From Pelagibacteraceae bacterium AG-313-A04 (GTDB lineage Bacteria > Pseudomonadota > Alphaproteobacteria > Pelagibacterales > Pelagibacteraceae), in NCBI GenBank assembly GCA_003284275.1, contig QBVU01000008.1, positions 1 through 36,299 on the forward strand: a DNA stretch of 36,299 nucleotides. Reading direction: 5' to 3'. Of this stretch, positions 15,661 to 23,713 are shown piece after piece (within the stretch, counting starts at the first letter, position 1; every line of letters starts with the position of its first letter). A program made the position numbers and the translations under genes. Under the pieces are notes generated by a model. That model saw only the letters and a program-made list of their open reading frames with translations. It did no database searches and had not been told where the DNA came from.

Positions 15661-16658
15661 CAGAGAAAATTAAACCAGGAATAATTCAACCTAAAAAAAT
15701 GGGTTTACTAGTAGAAAACCCTGTTTACAAGCCTTTCAGATACCCATGGTGTTATGACGCCTGGTTAACTCAACAAAGAATTCACTGGTTACCAGAAGAA
15801 GTACCATTAGGAGATGATGTAAGGGATTGGCAAAAAAACTTATCTATTGAGGAAAAAAATTTACTAACTCACATTTTTAGATTTTTTACTCAAGCAGATG
15901 TTGAAGTTAACAACTGTTATCTAAGACACTACACAACAGTTTTCAAACCCACTGAAGTATTGATGATGATGACTGCGTTTGCAGCTATGGAAACTGTTCA
16001 TATAGCGGCTTACTCTCATTTGTTAGATACGATTGGAATGCCAGAAACAGAATACTCTGCTTTCATGAAATATAAAGAGATGAAAGATAAATATGATTAT
16101 ATGCAAGGTTTTGACGTTAAATCAAAACACAACATCGCGATGACAATGGCAGTGTTCTCAGCATTTACTGAAGGATTACAATTATTTGCAAGTTTTGCAA
16201 TTCTTTTAAACTTTCCAAGGTTTAATAAGATGAAAGGCATGGGGCAGATTGTAACTTGGTCAGTAAGAGACGAAACTCTTCACTGCAATTCAATGATTAG
16301 GCTATTCAAAGATTTCATTAAAGAAGAACCACAGATTTGGAATGACAAGTTAAAAAATGAAATTTACGATGCTTGTAAAACAATCGTACATCACGAAGAT
16401 GCTTTCATTGATTTAGCTTTTCAAATGGGATCATTAGAAGGATTAACAGCAGAGGAAGTTAAGCAGTACATTAGATTTATTGGAAATAGAAGACTTGAGC
16501 AATTAGGATTAAATCCAATTTACGATGTAAAGAAAAACCCATTAACTTGGTTAGATACAATGCTTAATGGAGTAGAGCACATGAACTTTTTTGAGGGAAG
16601 AGCAACAGAATACTCTAAAGCCTCTACAAAAGGTTCGTGGGGCGAAGTTTTTGCTTAA
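15651..16658 (+). CDS. nrdB: Ribonucleoside-diphosphate reductase, small (radical) subunit
   Basis: The 335-residue NrdB houses the diiron-tyrosyl radical. Metal ligands align with canonical R2 proteins: Asp83 (TQADVEV), Glu114 and His117 (AMETVH), Glu174 (FTEGLQL), Glu208 and His211 (RDETLHC). The radical Tyr121 (AAYSHLLD) is present, so this is not a Tyr-less class Ic type or a ligand-substituted class Ie type. ATG 15651 is chosen over an upstream in-frame GTG because GAGGAG (15637-15642) sits 8 bases before it. The start overlaps the nrdA end by 10 bases. No N-terminal ATP-cone is fused to it. Confidence 0.95.
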   Translation: MSVAEKIKPGIIQPKKMGLLVENPVYKPFRYPWCYDAWLTQQRIHWLPEEVPLGDDVRDWQKNLSIEEKNLLTHIFRFFTQADVEVNNCYLRHYTTVFKPTEVLMMMTAFAAMETVHIAAYSHLLDTIGMPETEYSAFMKYKEMKDKYDYMQGFDVKSKHNIAMTMAVFSAFTEGLQLFASFAILLNFPRFNKMKGMGQIVTWSVRDETLHCNSMIRLFKDFIKEEPQIWNDKLKNEIYDACKTIVHHEDAFIDLAFQMGSLEGLTAEEVKQYIRFIGNRRLEQLGLNPIYDVKKNPLTWLDTMLNGVEHMNFFEGRATEYSKASTKGSWGEVFA

Positions 16659-16661
16659 TAT

Positions 16662-17309
16662 TTGAGTCTTAATTACAAAAGTTATTGGAGAAAAACCGGC
16701 TTAAAAGGCAAATGGGGAAATATTTTTCTCGAAAGACTTTTAAATCATAATCCTAAAAATGTTTTAGAAATTGGCGTTTTTTGCGGCGTTACTGCAAGAA
16801 ACATTTGCGATTTTTTATATAAAGCGCACGGTAACAATTTTAATTACGTTGGTATTGATTTGTTTGGCAAAGATCAAAGTGTCGAAAAAAATGAGATCGC
16901 TCCAACTTTTTTAAAAGACCAAAAGTTTTCTAACCCATTTAAAAATATCTATTACAATTATATTTTAAAAGAAAATTTAAATTCAATTGAAAGTGTTAAT
17001 AAATTTTTAAATCAATATAATAAAAATATAAAGTTAATAGCAGGAGACACTAACAAAGTGCTTAATGAAATTGATCTAAAAAATATTGATTTTACCTTCT
17101 TAGATGGCGGTCATAGTTATCAAACTGTGATAAATGATCTCTCTATTTTATATGAGCATATGAAAGGTGAAAATAAAGTTGTTCTATGTGATGATTATGG
17201 AGAAGCAAGCTTTATCAAAGAGGTAAAAAGTGCTATTGATGACTTTTCAAATAATAACAATATAAAAATAAGATTAATAGAAAATAGATTTGCAGAATTA
17301 ATTTTTTAA
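16662..17309 (+). CDS. Class I SAM-dependent methyltransferase
   Basis: The 215-residue protein has the Rossmann-type methyltransferase order. Motif I is VLEIGVFCGVTARNI, an acidic strand end YVGIDLFG follows, then the central FTFLDGGHSYQTVINDL, which resembles the Methyltransf_24 family, and a late strand KVVLCDDYGE. The target is unknown; similar proteins often sit in glycan or secondary-metabolite clusters. The start is TTG 16662, only 3 bases after nrdB, and its end abuts the next gene, so it is probably read from the nrdAB promoter. No functional link to nucleotide reduction is evident. Confidence 0.75.
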   Translation: MSLNYKSYWRKTGLKGKWGNIFLERLLNHNPKNVLEIGVFCGVTARNICDFLYKAHGNNFNYVGIDLFGKDQSVEKNEIAPTFLKDQKFSNPFKNIYYNYILKENLNSIESVNKFLNQYNKNIKLIAGDTNKVLNEIDLKNIDFTFLDGGHSYQTVINDLSILYEHMKGENKVVLCDDYGEASFIKEVKSAIDDFSNNNNIKIRLIENRFAELIF

Positions 17310-18566
17310 GTGACAAAAAAATTTATAATAATATTTGCTTTATGGTTATTGACCGTTTTATTAACGGCAATATGGACTTTTGAAAATCCAGAAAAGATCG
17401 AAAAGATAAAAAGTTTTTTTAAAAAGAAACAAATAATTAAAATTGAAGTTTCTGAGAGTGAAATACAAAAGTTCATAGCTAATTCATTCACTGTCGAAGC
17501 TAAAAAAGTATTAAAATTAGAGGATAAAACAGCTTTTGTAATTTACAATGGATTTAATGATAATTTTAATGAAGCAAAATTAGAAATATACACACAGACT
17601 GGAACATTAGTTAAAAACCTAGAGTCTAAAAAAATCAATCTTCCTAATTATTTTACACTACAGCGAAACGGTGGGATAAAAACTATTATTTCATTTGAAA
17701 ATAAAAAAATAGCATTAATTTCTTCTAATGAAAAAAATTGTTTTTTTGCTTCGTTATTTTTGATTAACGATCAAAAAGAATTGTTCAGAAGCAAGTGCTT
17801 GCCTGAGGTAGCAAAAAATAATGACTTCAATGGTCTTGGTAGTTCAAATGTACATTTAAGTGATAAAATTTTATTTTCATTAGGTACGCCTGAAAAACAT
17901 GCAAGTAAAAATAGTATGTTAGCTCAATTAGATAATTCAAAGTTTGGTAAAATTCTTGAAATAAACAAGGATGATTTACTAAACTCAATTAATTCTAATA
18001 ATGAATTAAAGATAAGCATATTTTCAAAAGGGCATAGAGTTCCACAAGGTTTAACTATCTTAAGAAATAACGTATTTAATGTTGAACATGGACCAAAAGG
18101 TGGAGACGAGCTTAATAGAGTAATCAAAGGAAAAAATTATGGTTGGCCCAAAGTTTCTTATGGAACCAATTACTTAAAGGATAATGGTGGAGATGGCTCT
18201 TCATTTAAGATTAATCATGAAAAAAATAATTTTGAAGAACCTTTATTTGCCTTTGTACCTTCTGTAGGAATATCGAGTTTAAATCATTGTCCTAAAGTTT
18301 TTAAACAGTACTATAAAAAAAATTGTTTAATGGGATTATCATTATATGGAAACAATCTTAGAAAAGGTCATTCGCTAATTATTTTTTTATTAAATGAAAA
18401 TTTAAACAAGGTAGAATCTGTCGAAAAAATCAAGCTAGGAAATTTAATTTTGAGACATTTCGTGACTGATGATAAAAATGTTCTATATGAGGATAAAAAT
18501 GGAGACATCTATTTATCGGCTGACAAGAAGGGGATTTTTAGACTAAGTTTTAAAAACTTTAGATAG
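17310..18566 (+). CDS. Membrane-anchored GSDH-type (PQQ-dependent sugar dehydrogenase-like) protein
   Basis: The 418-residue protein begins with one hydrophobic segment (FIIIFALWLLTVLLTAIW), a signal anchor or uncleaved leader, then a six-bladed beta-propeller-like region. The strongest hallmark is the stretch GHRVPQGLTI, then VEHGPKGGDELN, then GKNYGWPKVSYG, the core motif of soluble aldose sugar dehydrogenases (glucose/sorbosone dehydrogenase, YliI-like). The blades before it are divergent and the catalytic His cannot be assigned confidently, so activity is uncertain. The domain should face the periplasm. The GTG start 17310 directly follows the methyltransferase stop. Confidence 0.72.
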   Translation: MTKKFIIIFALWLLTVLLTAIWTFENPEKIEKIKSFFKKKQIIKIEVSESEIQKFIANSFTVEAKKVLKLEDKTAFVIYNGFNDNFNEAKLEIYTQTGTLVKNLESKKINLPNYFTLQRNGGIKTIISFENKKIALISSNEKNCFFASLFLINDQKELFRSKCLPEVAKNNDFNGLGSSNVHLSDKILFSLGTPEKHASKNSMLAQLDNSKFGKILEINKDDLLNSINSNNELKISIFSKGHRVPQGLTILRNNVFNVEHGPKGGDELNRVIKGKNYGWPKVSYGTNYLKDNGGDGSSFKINHEKNNFEEPLFAFVPSVGISSLNHCPKVFKQYYKKNCLMGLSLYGNNLRKGHSLIIFLLNENLNKVESVEKIKLGNLILRHFVTDDKNVLYEDKNGDIYLSADKKGIFRLSFKNFR

Positions 18567-18573
18567 TTTTTTA

Positions 18574-19566
18574 TTAGCAACCTTTAAACGAAGCGTACAT
18601 TTCAGACAATAATTTTGTATACATTCCTTTACCTTTATCAAGAGTTGCGCCAAGAGGATCTAAAACACCTGTTTTAACTTTAGTATCTTTTGCTATTGAT
18701 TTTATAATTGCAGGATTAAATTGAGGTTCTGAAAATAAACAATTAACTTTTTCGTGTTCGATAACTTCTCTAATTTCTGATAATTGCTCTGCTCCAGGTA
18801 AAACATCTGGGTTTACCGTTAAAGCTCCTAAAACTTTAATACCAAATCTGTGTTCAAAATATTGGTACGCATCATGAAATACTACAAATCTCAAATCTTT
18901 TTTAAGATCTTTTTTTATATTTTTAATTAAATTATCTAACTCAGTCTGAGCTTTTTTAGAATTAGCTTTATATTTTGAAGCATTATCAGGATCTAACTTA
19001 ACAAGTTGGTTTTCAATCTCTTTAATAATTACTTTTGCATTCATTGGATCCAACCAAACATGTGGATCATGTTCTTCGTGAGCATGACCTTCATGACCGT
19101 GATTATCATGTTTTTTTTCTTTGTGACCGTGTTCTTTATGTTCATCATGCCCATGTTCTTTGTGTTCTTTTTTACCATGCCCATGATCATCATGACCTTC
19201 AAAAATATTTCTTTCTCTAAATTTTAGTTTTTTAATTCCTTTTAAATCCATAATTTCAACATTCACCGCTTCTTTACTTATACTTTTTAAAGGTTTTTCA
19301 AGAAACGTTTCCAAATCTTCTCCAACCCAAATAATGAGATTGGCCTTTTCAATCATTTTGGCGTGCGAAGGTTTCAAACTGAAATTATGCGGTGAGTTGT
19401 ATCCATCAACTATAATATCTGGTTTTCCAACACCATCCATTACATAGCTCACTAGAGAATGTATTGGCTTAATTGATGCAACAACTTTAACTTCAGCTTT
19501 TGCTAAGGAATTAATGGCTAAAAACGTAAAGATAATAGTAGAAATAGTTCTAAAAGTTTTTTTCAT
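18574..19566 (-). CDS. znuA: Zinc ABC transporter substrate-binding protein
   Basis: The 330-residue periplasmic protein of the cluster A-I metal-binding family has a signal peptide over residues 1-24 ending LAKAE. His60 in NSPHNFSLKPS is the first zinc ligand. A long His-rich loop follows (16 His between residues 125 and 169), ending in DPHVWLDP, which supplies the second ligand. The third lies in FHDAYQYFEHRFG. The His loop is the mark of zinc rather than manganese carriers and may act as a zinc trap. It is divergent from znuCB-zur across two Zur-type palindromes, so it is probably induced by zinc starvation. A C-terminal Cys ends the protein (FKGC). Confidence 0.94.
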   Translation of the reverse strand: MKKTFRTISTIIFTFLAINSLAKAEVKVVASIKPIHSLVSYVMDGVGKPDIIVDGYNSPHNFSLKPSHAKMIEKANLIIWVGEDLETFLEKPLKSISKEAVNVEIMDLKGIKKLKFRERNIFEGHDDHGHGKKEHKEHGHDEHKEHGHKEKKHDNHGHEGHAHEEHDPHVWLDPMNAKVIIKEIENQLVKLDPDNASKYKANSKKAQTELDNLIKNIKKDLKKDLRFVVFHDAYQYFEHRFGIKVLGALTVNPDVLPGAEQLSEIREVIEHEKVNCLFSEPQFNPAIIKSIAKDTKVKTGVLDPLGATLDKGKGMYTKLLSEMYASFKGC

Positions 19567-19571
19567 ATAAT

Positions 19572-19584
19572 GTTATAATATAAC
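19572..19584. promoter_or_regulatory. Zur box 1
   Basis: GTTATAATATAAC is a near-perfect palindrome and matches the proteobacterial Zur operator core. It lies 5 bp upstream of the znuA start codon on the minus side and includes TATAAT-like -10 hexamers, so a bound repressor would block the promoter. Confidence 0.8.
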
Positions 19585-19589
19585 GTTTT

Positions 19590-19602
19590 GTTATAATATA
19601 AC
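19590..19602. promoter_or_regulatory. Zur box 2
   Basis: This is an identical second copy of GTTATAATATAAC, 18 bp centre-to-centre from the first. The pair fills the znuA/znuC divergent gap and probably serves both promoters. Confidence 0.8.
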
Positions 19603-19628
19603 AAATGTTAATGCAAGAGATATTTCAT

Positions 19629-20372
19629 ATGAATAAAGAAACATTAATTAAAGTTCAAAACGTAGGGTTGTATAAAAATGATAAGTGGCTAGTTAAAGGC
19701 GTTTCTCTCGAAGTTAAACGTGGAGAAATAGTTACTTTAATTGGACCTAATGGATCAGGAAAAACAACAACTGCAAAAATTGCTCTAGGTATTTACAAGA
19801 ATATCGAAGGAAAGGTTTCAAAATTTACTGAAAAAGTTGGCTATGTCCCTCAAAAAATTTCTATAGATTGGACATTACCAATAAGAGTAATTGATTTTAT
19901 GTTGCTTACACAAAATCTAAGTGACGAAGAAATAATAGATGCCTTAAAATTGACTGGAGTTGAACATTTAAAAAATAATAATTTAAGTAATTTATCTGGA
20001 GGCGAGTTTCAAAGAGTTTTAATCGCAAGAGCTATTGCAAAAAATCCTGACCTTTTAGTTTTAGATGAACCGGTTCAAGGAGTAGATTTTAAAGGTGAAA
20101 TCTCTCTATACGAGTTAATAAAAGAAATCTCAGAAAAGGTTAACTGTGGAATTCTATTAATATCACATGATTTACATGTTGTAATGTCATCGACAGACTA
20201 TGTGGTCTGCCTAAACGGTCACGTTTGTTGCTCTGGCACCCCTCAATCTGTAGCTAACAACAATAAATATCAAGAACTGTTTGGAGACCGTGCTTCAACA
20301 ATTTTGTCTGTTTATGAACATAAACATGATCACACTCACTCACCAGACGGAACAATAAAAAGGAAACAATAA
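19629..20372 (+). CDS. znuC: Zinc ABC transporter ATP-binding protein
   Basis: The 247-residue ABC ATPase powers zinc import with ZnuA and ZnuB. Walker A is GPNGSGKTT, the Q-loop is in GYVPQKISID, the signature is LSGGEFQR, Walker B is LLVLDEP, and the switch His is in LLISHDLHV. The C-terminal tail is His-rich (EHKHDHTHS), common in ZnuC and possibly a zinc sensor. I chose ATG 19629 because AAGAGA lies 8 bases before it; an upstream ATG at 19605 would start 3 bp after Zur box 2 and leave almost no leader. It abuts znuB directly. Confidence 0.93.
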   Translation: MNKETLIKVQNVGLYKNDKWLVKGVSLEVKRGEIVTLIGPNGSGKTTTAKIALGIYKNIEGKVSKFTEKVGYVPQKISIDWTLPIRVIDFMLLTQNLSDEEIIDALKLTGVEHLKNNNLSNLSGGEFQRVLIARAIAKNPDLLVLDEPVQGVDFKGEISLYELIKEISEKVNCGILLISHDLHVVMSSTDYVVCLNGHVCCSGTPQSVANNNKYQELFGDRASTILSVYEHKHDHTHSPDGTIKRKQ

Positions 20373-21176
20373 ATGTTTGATGATTTTTTTATAAGAGCTT
20401 TGATTGCTGGAATTGGAATTGCATTAGTCACTGGACCTCTTGGATGTTTCATAATTTGGAGAAGATTATCTTTTTTCGGTGATACATTATCTCACTCTGC
20501 ACTTCTTGGGGTAACTATAGCTTTCTTTTTTGAATTAAACATAGCATTTTTAGTTTTTTTAATTTCATCAGCGATTGCACTAATACTTTTAAAACTTCAA
20601 AAAACTACAAAACTACCTGGAGACGCATTATTAGGTTTATTAGCACATTCCTCTCTTGCAGTTGGCTTGGTTGTTATTGGTTTTCTCACTTCAATCCGTT
20701 TTGATATAATGGGACTGTTATTTGGTGACATCCTAGCAGTTAATGAAATAGATCTATTGATAATTTGGATCGGTGGAGCATTAATCTTACTCATACTTAA
20801 ATTTATTTGGAAACCTTTATTTGCCTCAACAGTTAATCATGAACTTGCTGAAGCCGAGGGTATGAACCCTGATAAAGTGAATGCAATCTTTACAGTTTTA
20901 TTAGCAGCGATAATTGCAATATCAATTAAAATTGTAGGGCTTTTACTGATAACAGGGATGTTAATTATGCCAGCTGCAATGGCAAGAAATGTTTCTAACA
21001 ATCCAACGCAGATGATTAAGTTATCAATTATAGGCGGCTTGTTATCAGTGATTATTGGTTTATTTTCATCTTTAGAAATTAATACCCCTTCCGGACCTTC
21101 AATAATAACAGCTGCGTTATTTTTATTTTGTCTTACACTTATTAAGATCAAAAATTATTCTGAATTGAAAAAATGA
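20373..21176 (+). CDS. znuB: Zinc ABC transporter permease
   Basis: The 267-residue inner-membrane protein has about eight hydrophobic segments and belongs to the ABC-3 family. Recognisable motifs are GPLGCFIIWRRLSFFGDTLSHSAL near the N-terminus (coupling to the ATPase) and LLITGMLIMPAAMARN in the second half. It forms the channel of the Znu system. Its ATG follows the znuC stop without a gap, and zur begins 23 bp after it, so the three genes form one operon under the Zur boxes. Confidence 0.93.
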   Translation: MFDDFFIRALIAGIGIALVTGPLGCFIIWRRLSFFGDTLSHSALLGVTIAFFFELNIAFLVFLISSAIALILLKLQKTTKLPGDALLGLLAHSSLAVGLVVIGFLTSIRFDIMGLLFGDILAVNEIDLLIIWIGGALILLILKFIWKPLFASTVNHELAEAEGMNPDKVNAIFTVLLAAIIAISIKIVGLLLITGMLIMPAAMARNVSNNPTQMIKLSIIGGLLSVIIGLFSSLEINTPSGPSIITAALFLFCLTLIKIKNYSELKK

Positions 21177-21199
21177 TATTAAATTGTTAATTTTAATTT

Positions 21200-21598
21200 A
21201 TGGCACAAGCACAAATACTTTCTAGAAATCAGCAAATTGTTTTAGATATTATTGAAAAAGCGAAAGGTCCTTTAAAAGCTTACTCAATACTTTTTAATGT
21301 ACAAAAAAAAGGAATTAACGCACCTCAACAAATTTATCGAGCTTTAGACAGGTTAATTGAAATGGGCAAAATTCATAAAATAGAAAGTAAAAATGCTTTT
21401 GTTGCTTGTAGGAGTTCAAATTGCGAAATTTCAAAAGCAACTGCATTTTCGATCTGCGAAAGTTGTGAAATGGTAGATGAAATCAGTGATATCAAACTTT
21501 CAAAATATTTATCAGGTTTTAATCATAAAAAAGGAATGAAATTTAAAAGATTTAATCTAGAATTTTTCGGTATTTGCAAAAAGTGTAAAAAAGATTAG
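21200..21598 (+). CDS. zur: Fur-family zinc-responsive repressor Zur
   Basis: The 132-residue protein has a winged-helix N-terminus with the recognition-helix segment QQIYRALDRLIEMGKIHKIES. The structural zinc site is visible as Cys86/Cys89 (CESC) and Cys126/Cys129 (CKKC). For the sensing site, His59, Cys70 and Glu94 align with E. coli Zur His77, Cys88 and Glu111. The usual next His (E. coli His96) is absent; a Cys (75, in SSNCE) lies nearby instead. Location after znuCB and the Zur palindromes upstream support Zur rather than Fur or Mur. It presumably represses its own operon when zinc is sufficient. Confidence 0.9.
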   Translation: MAQAQILSRNQQIVLDIIEKAKGPLKAYSILFNVQKKGINAPQQIYRALDRLIEMGKIHKIESKNAFVACRSSNCEISKATAFSICESCEMVDEISDIKLSKYLSGFNHKKGMKFKRFNLEFFGICKKCKKD

Positions 21599-21648
21599 AT
21601 CACCTCAAAATATTTCTGCGACAATACTCTCTTTTCATTAAAATTTTT

Positions 21649-21654
21649 TATAAT
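21649..21654 (+). promoter_or_regulatory. Probable -10 element for the first proX gene
   Basis: TATAAT stands 28 bp before ATG 21683 in the 84-bp gap after zur, but no good -35 lies 16-18 bp upstream. AAAGGA (21672-21677) is the ribosome binding site. Confidence 0.4.
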
Positions 21655-21682
21655 TTAAAATAATTATAACTAAAGGATAATT

Positions 21683-22624
21683 ATGAAATTTCTAAAAATA
21701 TTAATAACTATAGTTTTTATTTCATCATTAAATTTATCAATTAATGCAAAAGAAATAAAAATGGGTAAAGCTGATTGGGATACGGGCTATTTTCAAGCAG
21801 AAGTTTATAAAAAAGCACTAGAGAAAATGGGTTATAAAGTTACGGGCCCAACTGTTATGAAGCCCCAAGTATTTTATGTTGCGGCTGCAGCAGGGGATAT
21901 GGATCTTTGGGTTAATGGTTGGTTTGGAAATCATGACTCATACGTCAAAGAGGCAATGGGTAAGGTTAAACCTGTAGGTTATGTTGCAAAAAGTGGTGGC
22001 TTGCAAGGTTACCTAATTGATAAAAAAACTGCAGATAAATTTAATATTAAATCTGTAATGGACATAAAAAACTACGCCAAAGAGTTTGACTCAAACGGCG
22101 ATGGTAAAGCAGATATGGTTGCTTGTCATCCAGGATGGGGTTGCGAAAAAATTATATCAAGACATTTTGAAGAGCTTGGTCTGGGTGAATTTATTAATCC
22201 AATAAAAGCAGATTATTCAGCTGCTATGGCAGACATAATTTCAAGATATAAAAACGGTAAATCAGTATTATTTTATACTTGGACTCCTAATTGGACTGTT
22301 GGAACTTTAAAATTAGGAGAAGATGTAGTTTGGATCGAAGCTCCTTTTAGCGAAACAAAAGTTGTAAGTGTACCAAATGCAACAAAGTCAAAACTTAATA
22401 TGGGATTTGGTGTAAACGACATTAGACCAGCTGCAAATGTTGATTTTTTAAAAGCTAATCCAAAAGTAGAAAAGTTTTTAAAAAAAGCATCTATACCTTT
22501 AGCAGATATTGCTGCTCAAAACTTAAAAATGAACAAGGGTGAGAAAAGCGAAAAAGCAATAAAGAAACACGCTGAAGAATGGATCAAATCAAATCAAAAA
22601 ACCTTTAATAGTTGGATAAATTAA
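21683..22624 (+). CDS. Glycine betaine/proline-type ABC substrate-binding protein (copy 1)
   Basis: The 313-residue periplasmic protein of the ProX/OpuAC family has a signal peptide to about residue 22 (LSINAKE). The mature part has the family's aromatic ligand-binding segments: DLWVNGWFG, CHPGWGCEK and FYTWTPNWTV. It also has a calcium-like loop DSNGDGKAD and two Cys (CHPGWGC) that may form a disulfide. The likely ligand is glycine betaine, proline betaine or a similar quaternary amine or sulfonium, taken up as osmolyte, carbon or methyl source. It is about four-fifths identical by eye to the next gene, a tandem duplicate. It is followed by a strong hairpin before the second copy. Confidence 0.9.
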   Translation: MKFLKILITIVFISSLNLSINAKEIKMGKADWDTGYFQAEVYKKALEKMGYKVTGPTVMKPQVFYVAAAAGDMDLWVNGWFGNHDSYVKEAMGKVKPVGYVAKSGGLQGYLIDKKTADKFNIKSVMDIKNYAKEFDSNGDGKADMVACHPGWGCEKIISRHFEELGLGEFINPIKADYSAAMADIISRYKNGKSVLFYTWTPNWTVGTLKLGEDVVWIEAPFSETKVVSVPNATKSKLNMGFGVNDIRPAANVDFLKANPKVEKFLKKASIPLADIAAQNLKMNKGEKSEKAIKKHAEEWIKSNQKTFNSWIN

Positions 22625-22646
22625 GAATAAATTAGCAAATAAGAAA

Positions 22647-22670
22647 ATATGCGCACTAAGGTGCGCATAT
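22647..22670. terminator. 10-bp perfect hairpin between the two binding-protein genes
   Basis: ATATGCGCAC - TAAG - GTGCGCATAT forms a perfect 10-bp stem with a 4-base loop and a GC-rich centre that stands out in this AT-rich DNA. It sits 22 bp after the first gene's stop. No T-run follows directly, so it may terminate weakly or protect the upstream mRNA 3' end. Confidence 0.5.
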
Positions 22671-22702
22671 AAGATATATCTCACTTTTTAGTTGTATAAC
22701 GG

Positions 22703-22731
22703 TTACATTAAAATTCTTTACATGTTAAAAT
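22703..22731 (+). promoter_or_regulatory. Probable promoter for the second proX gene and proW
   Basis: TTACAT (22703-22708) and TAAAAT (22726-22731) are 17 bp apart, downstream of the hairpin. AGGAGG (22743-22748), the strongest Shine-Dalgarno I saw in the window, precedes ATG 22753 by 4 bases. This suggests independent, well-translated expression of the second copy. Confidence 0.45.
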
Positions 22732-22752
22732 TTTTCGAATTTAGGAGGAAAT

Positions 22753-23694
22753 ATGAGATATTTAAAACATCTAGTATCAATAATTGCAGCTCTTACTATT
22801 AGTAGTGCTGTAAATGCTAACGAGATCAAAATGGGTAAGGCAGACTGGGATACAGGTTATTTTCAGGCTGAGATCTATAAGGCGGCTCTTGAAAAAATGG
22901 GTTACAAAGTTTCAGGCCCAACTGTAATGAAACCTCAAGTGTTTTATGTAGCTGCAACATCAGGTGATGTTGATTTATGGGTAAACGGCTGGTTCGGTAC
23001 ACATGATGGTTATATATCAGAGTCTAAAGGGAAAGTTAAACCAGTTGGTTATGTAATGAAGGGTGGAGGAGCCCAAGGTTACTTAATTGATAAAAAATCA
23101 GCAGATAAATTTGGTATCAAAAGCGTAATGGATATCAAAAAACACGCCAAAGAGTTTGACTCTAATGGTGATGGAAAAGCAGATATGGTTGCTTGTCCTC
23201 CAGGCTGGGGTTGTGAAAAACAAATCACAAAACACTTTGATGAGCTTGGATTAGGCGATTTTATAAATCCAGTAAAAGCGGACTACTCAGCTTCAATGGC
23301 AGATGCAGTATCTAAATACAAAAACGGAAAATCAATTCTATTTTATACATGGACACCTAACTGGACTGTTGGTGCTTTAAAACTTGGTAAAGATGTAGTT
23401 TGGATTGAAGTTCCATACAGTAAAACTAAACCTACTAAGATCGCTAACGCGACAAAGTCTAAAGTAAATTTAGGTTTTGGTGCTGATGATATTAGACCAG
23501 CAGCGAATGTAGACTTTCTTAAAGCAAATCCAAAGGTAGAAAAGATGCTTAAAAAAGCTTCTATACCTCTTGGAGATATTGCTGCTCAGAACTTGAAGAT
23601 GAACAAGGGTGAGAAAAGTGAAAAAGCTATTAAGAAACACGCAGCTGAATGGATAAAAGCTAATCAAAGTACGTTTGATAGTTGGATCAAGTAA
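22753..23694 (+). CDS. Glycine betaine/proline-type ABC substrate-binding protein (copy 2)
   Basis: This is a paralogue of the preceding gene and the same length (313 residues), with a signal peptide ending near VNANE. Binding-site segments are kept: DLWVNGWFG, CPPGWGCEK, FYTWTPNWTV and DSNGDGKAD. Differences cluster in the signal peptide and in surface stretches, e.g. residues 85-105 (HDGYISESKG) and 235-250. It reads into proW with a 19-bp gap, so it is the copy translated with the permease. Its own promoter and strong AGGAGG site suggest high abundance, as expected for a periplasmic binding protein. Confidence 0.9.
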   Translation: MRYLKHLVSIIAALTISSAVNANEIKMGKADWDTGYFQAEIYKAALEKMGYKVSGPTVMKPQVFYVAATSGDVDLWVNGWFGTHDGYISESKGKVKPVGYVMKGGGAQGYLIDKKSADKFGIKSVMDIKKHAKEFDSNGDGKADMVACPPGWGCEKQITKHFDELGLGDFINPVKADYSASMADAVSKYKNGKSILFYTWTPNWTVGALKLGKDVVWIEVPYSKTKPTKIANATKSKVNLGFGADDIRPAANVDFLKANPKVEKMLKKASIPLGDIAAQNLKMNKGEKSEKAIKKHAAEWIKANQSTFDSWIK

Positions 23695-23713
23695 AGGTTC
23701 AGGTTAATTTTAA

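Noticed and set aside
15651-16658. NrdB as a radical-free or metal-free variant (class Ic or Ie)
   Set aside because: All six metal ligands and the radical Tyr121 are present by alignment.
19060-19200. Tandem-repeat-like DNA (repeated CATGACC/CATGTTC units)
   Set aside because: It is explained by the degenerate His-Gly/Glu repeats of the ZnuA zinc loop; the units are not exact enough to be a separate repeat element.
19006-19227. Open frames on the plus strand opposite the His-rich part of znuA, some rich in Met/Phe or His
   Set aside because: They are mirror images of the CAT/CAC-rich znuA loop. znuA is a full-length, recognisable gene there, and these frames have no family match or operon fit.
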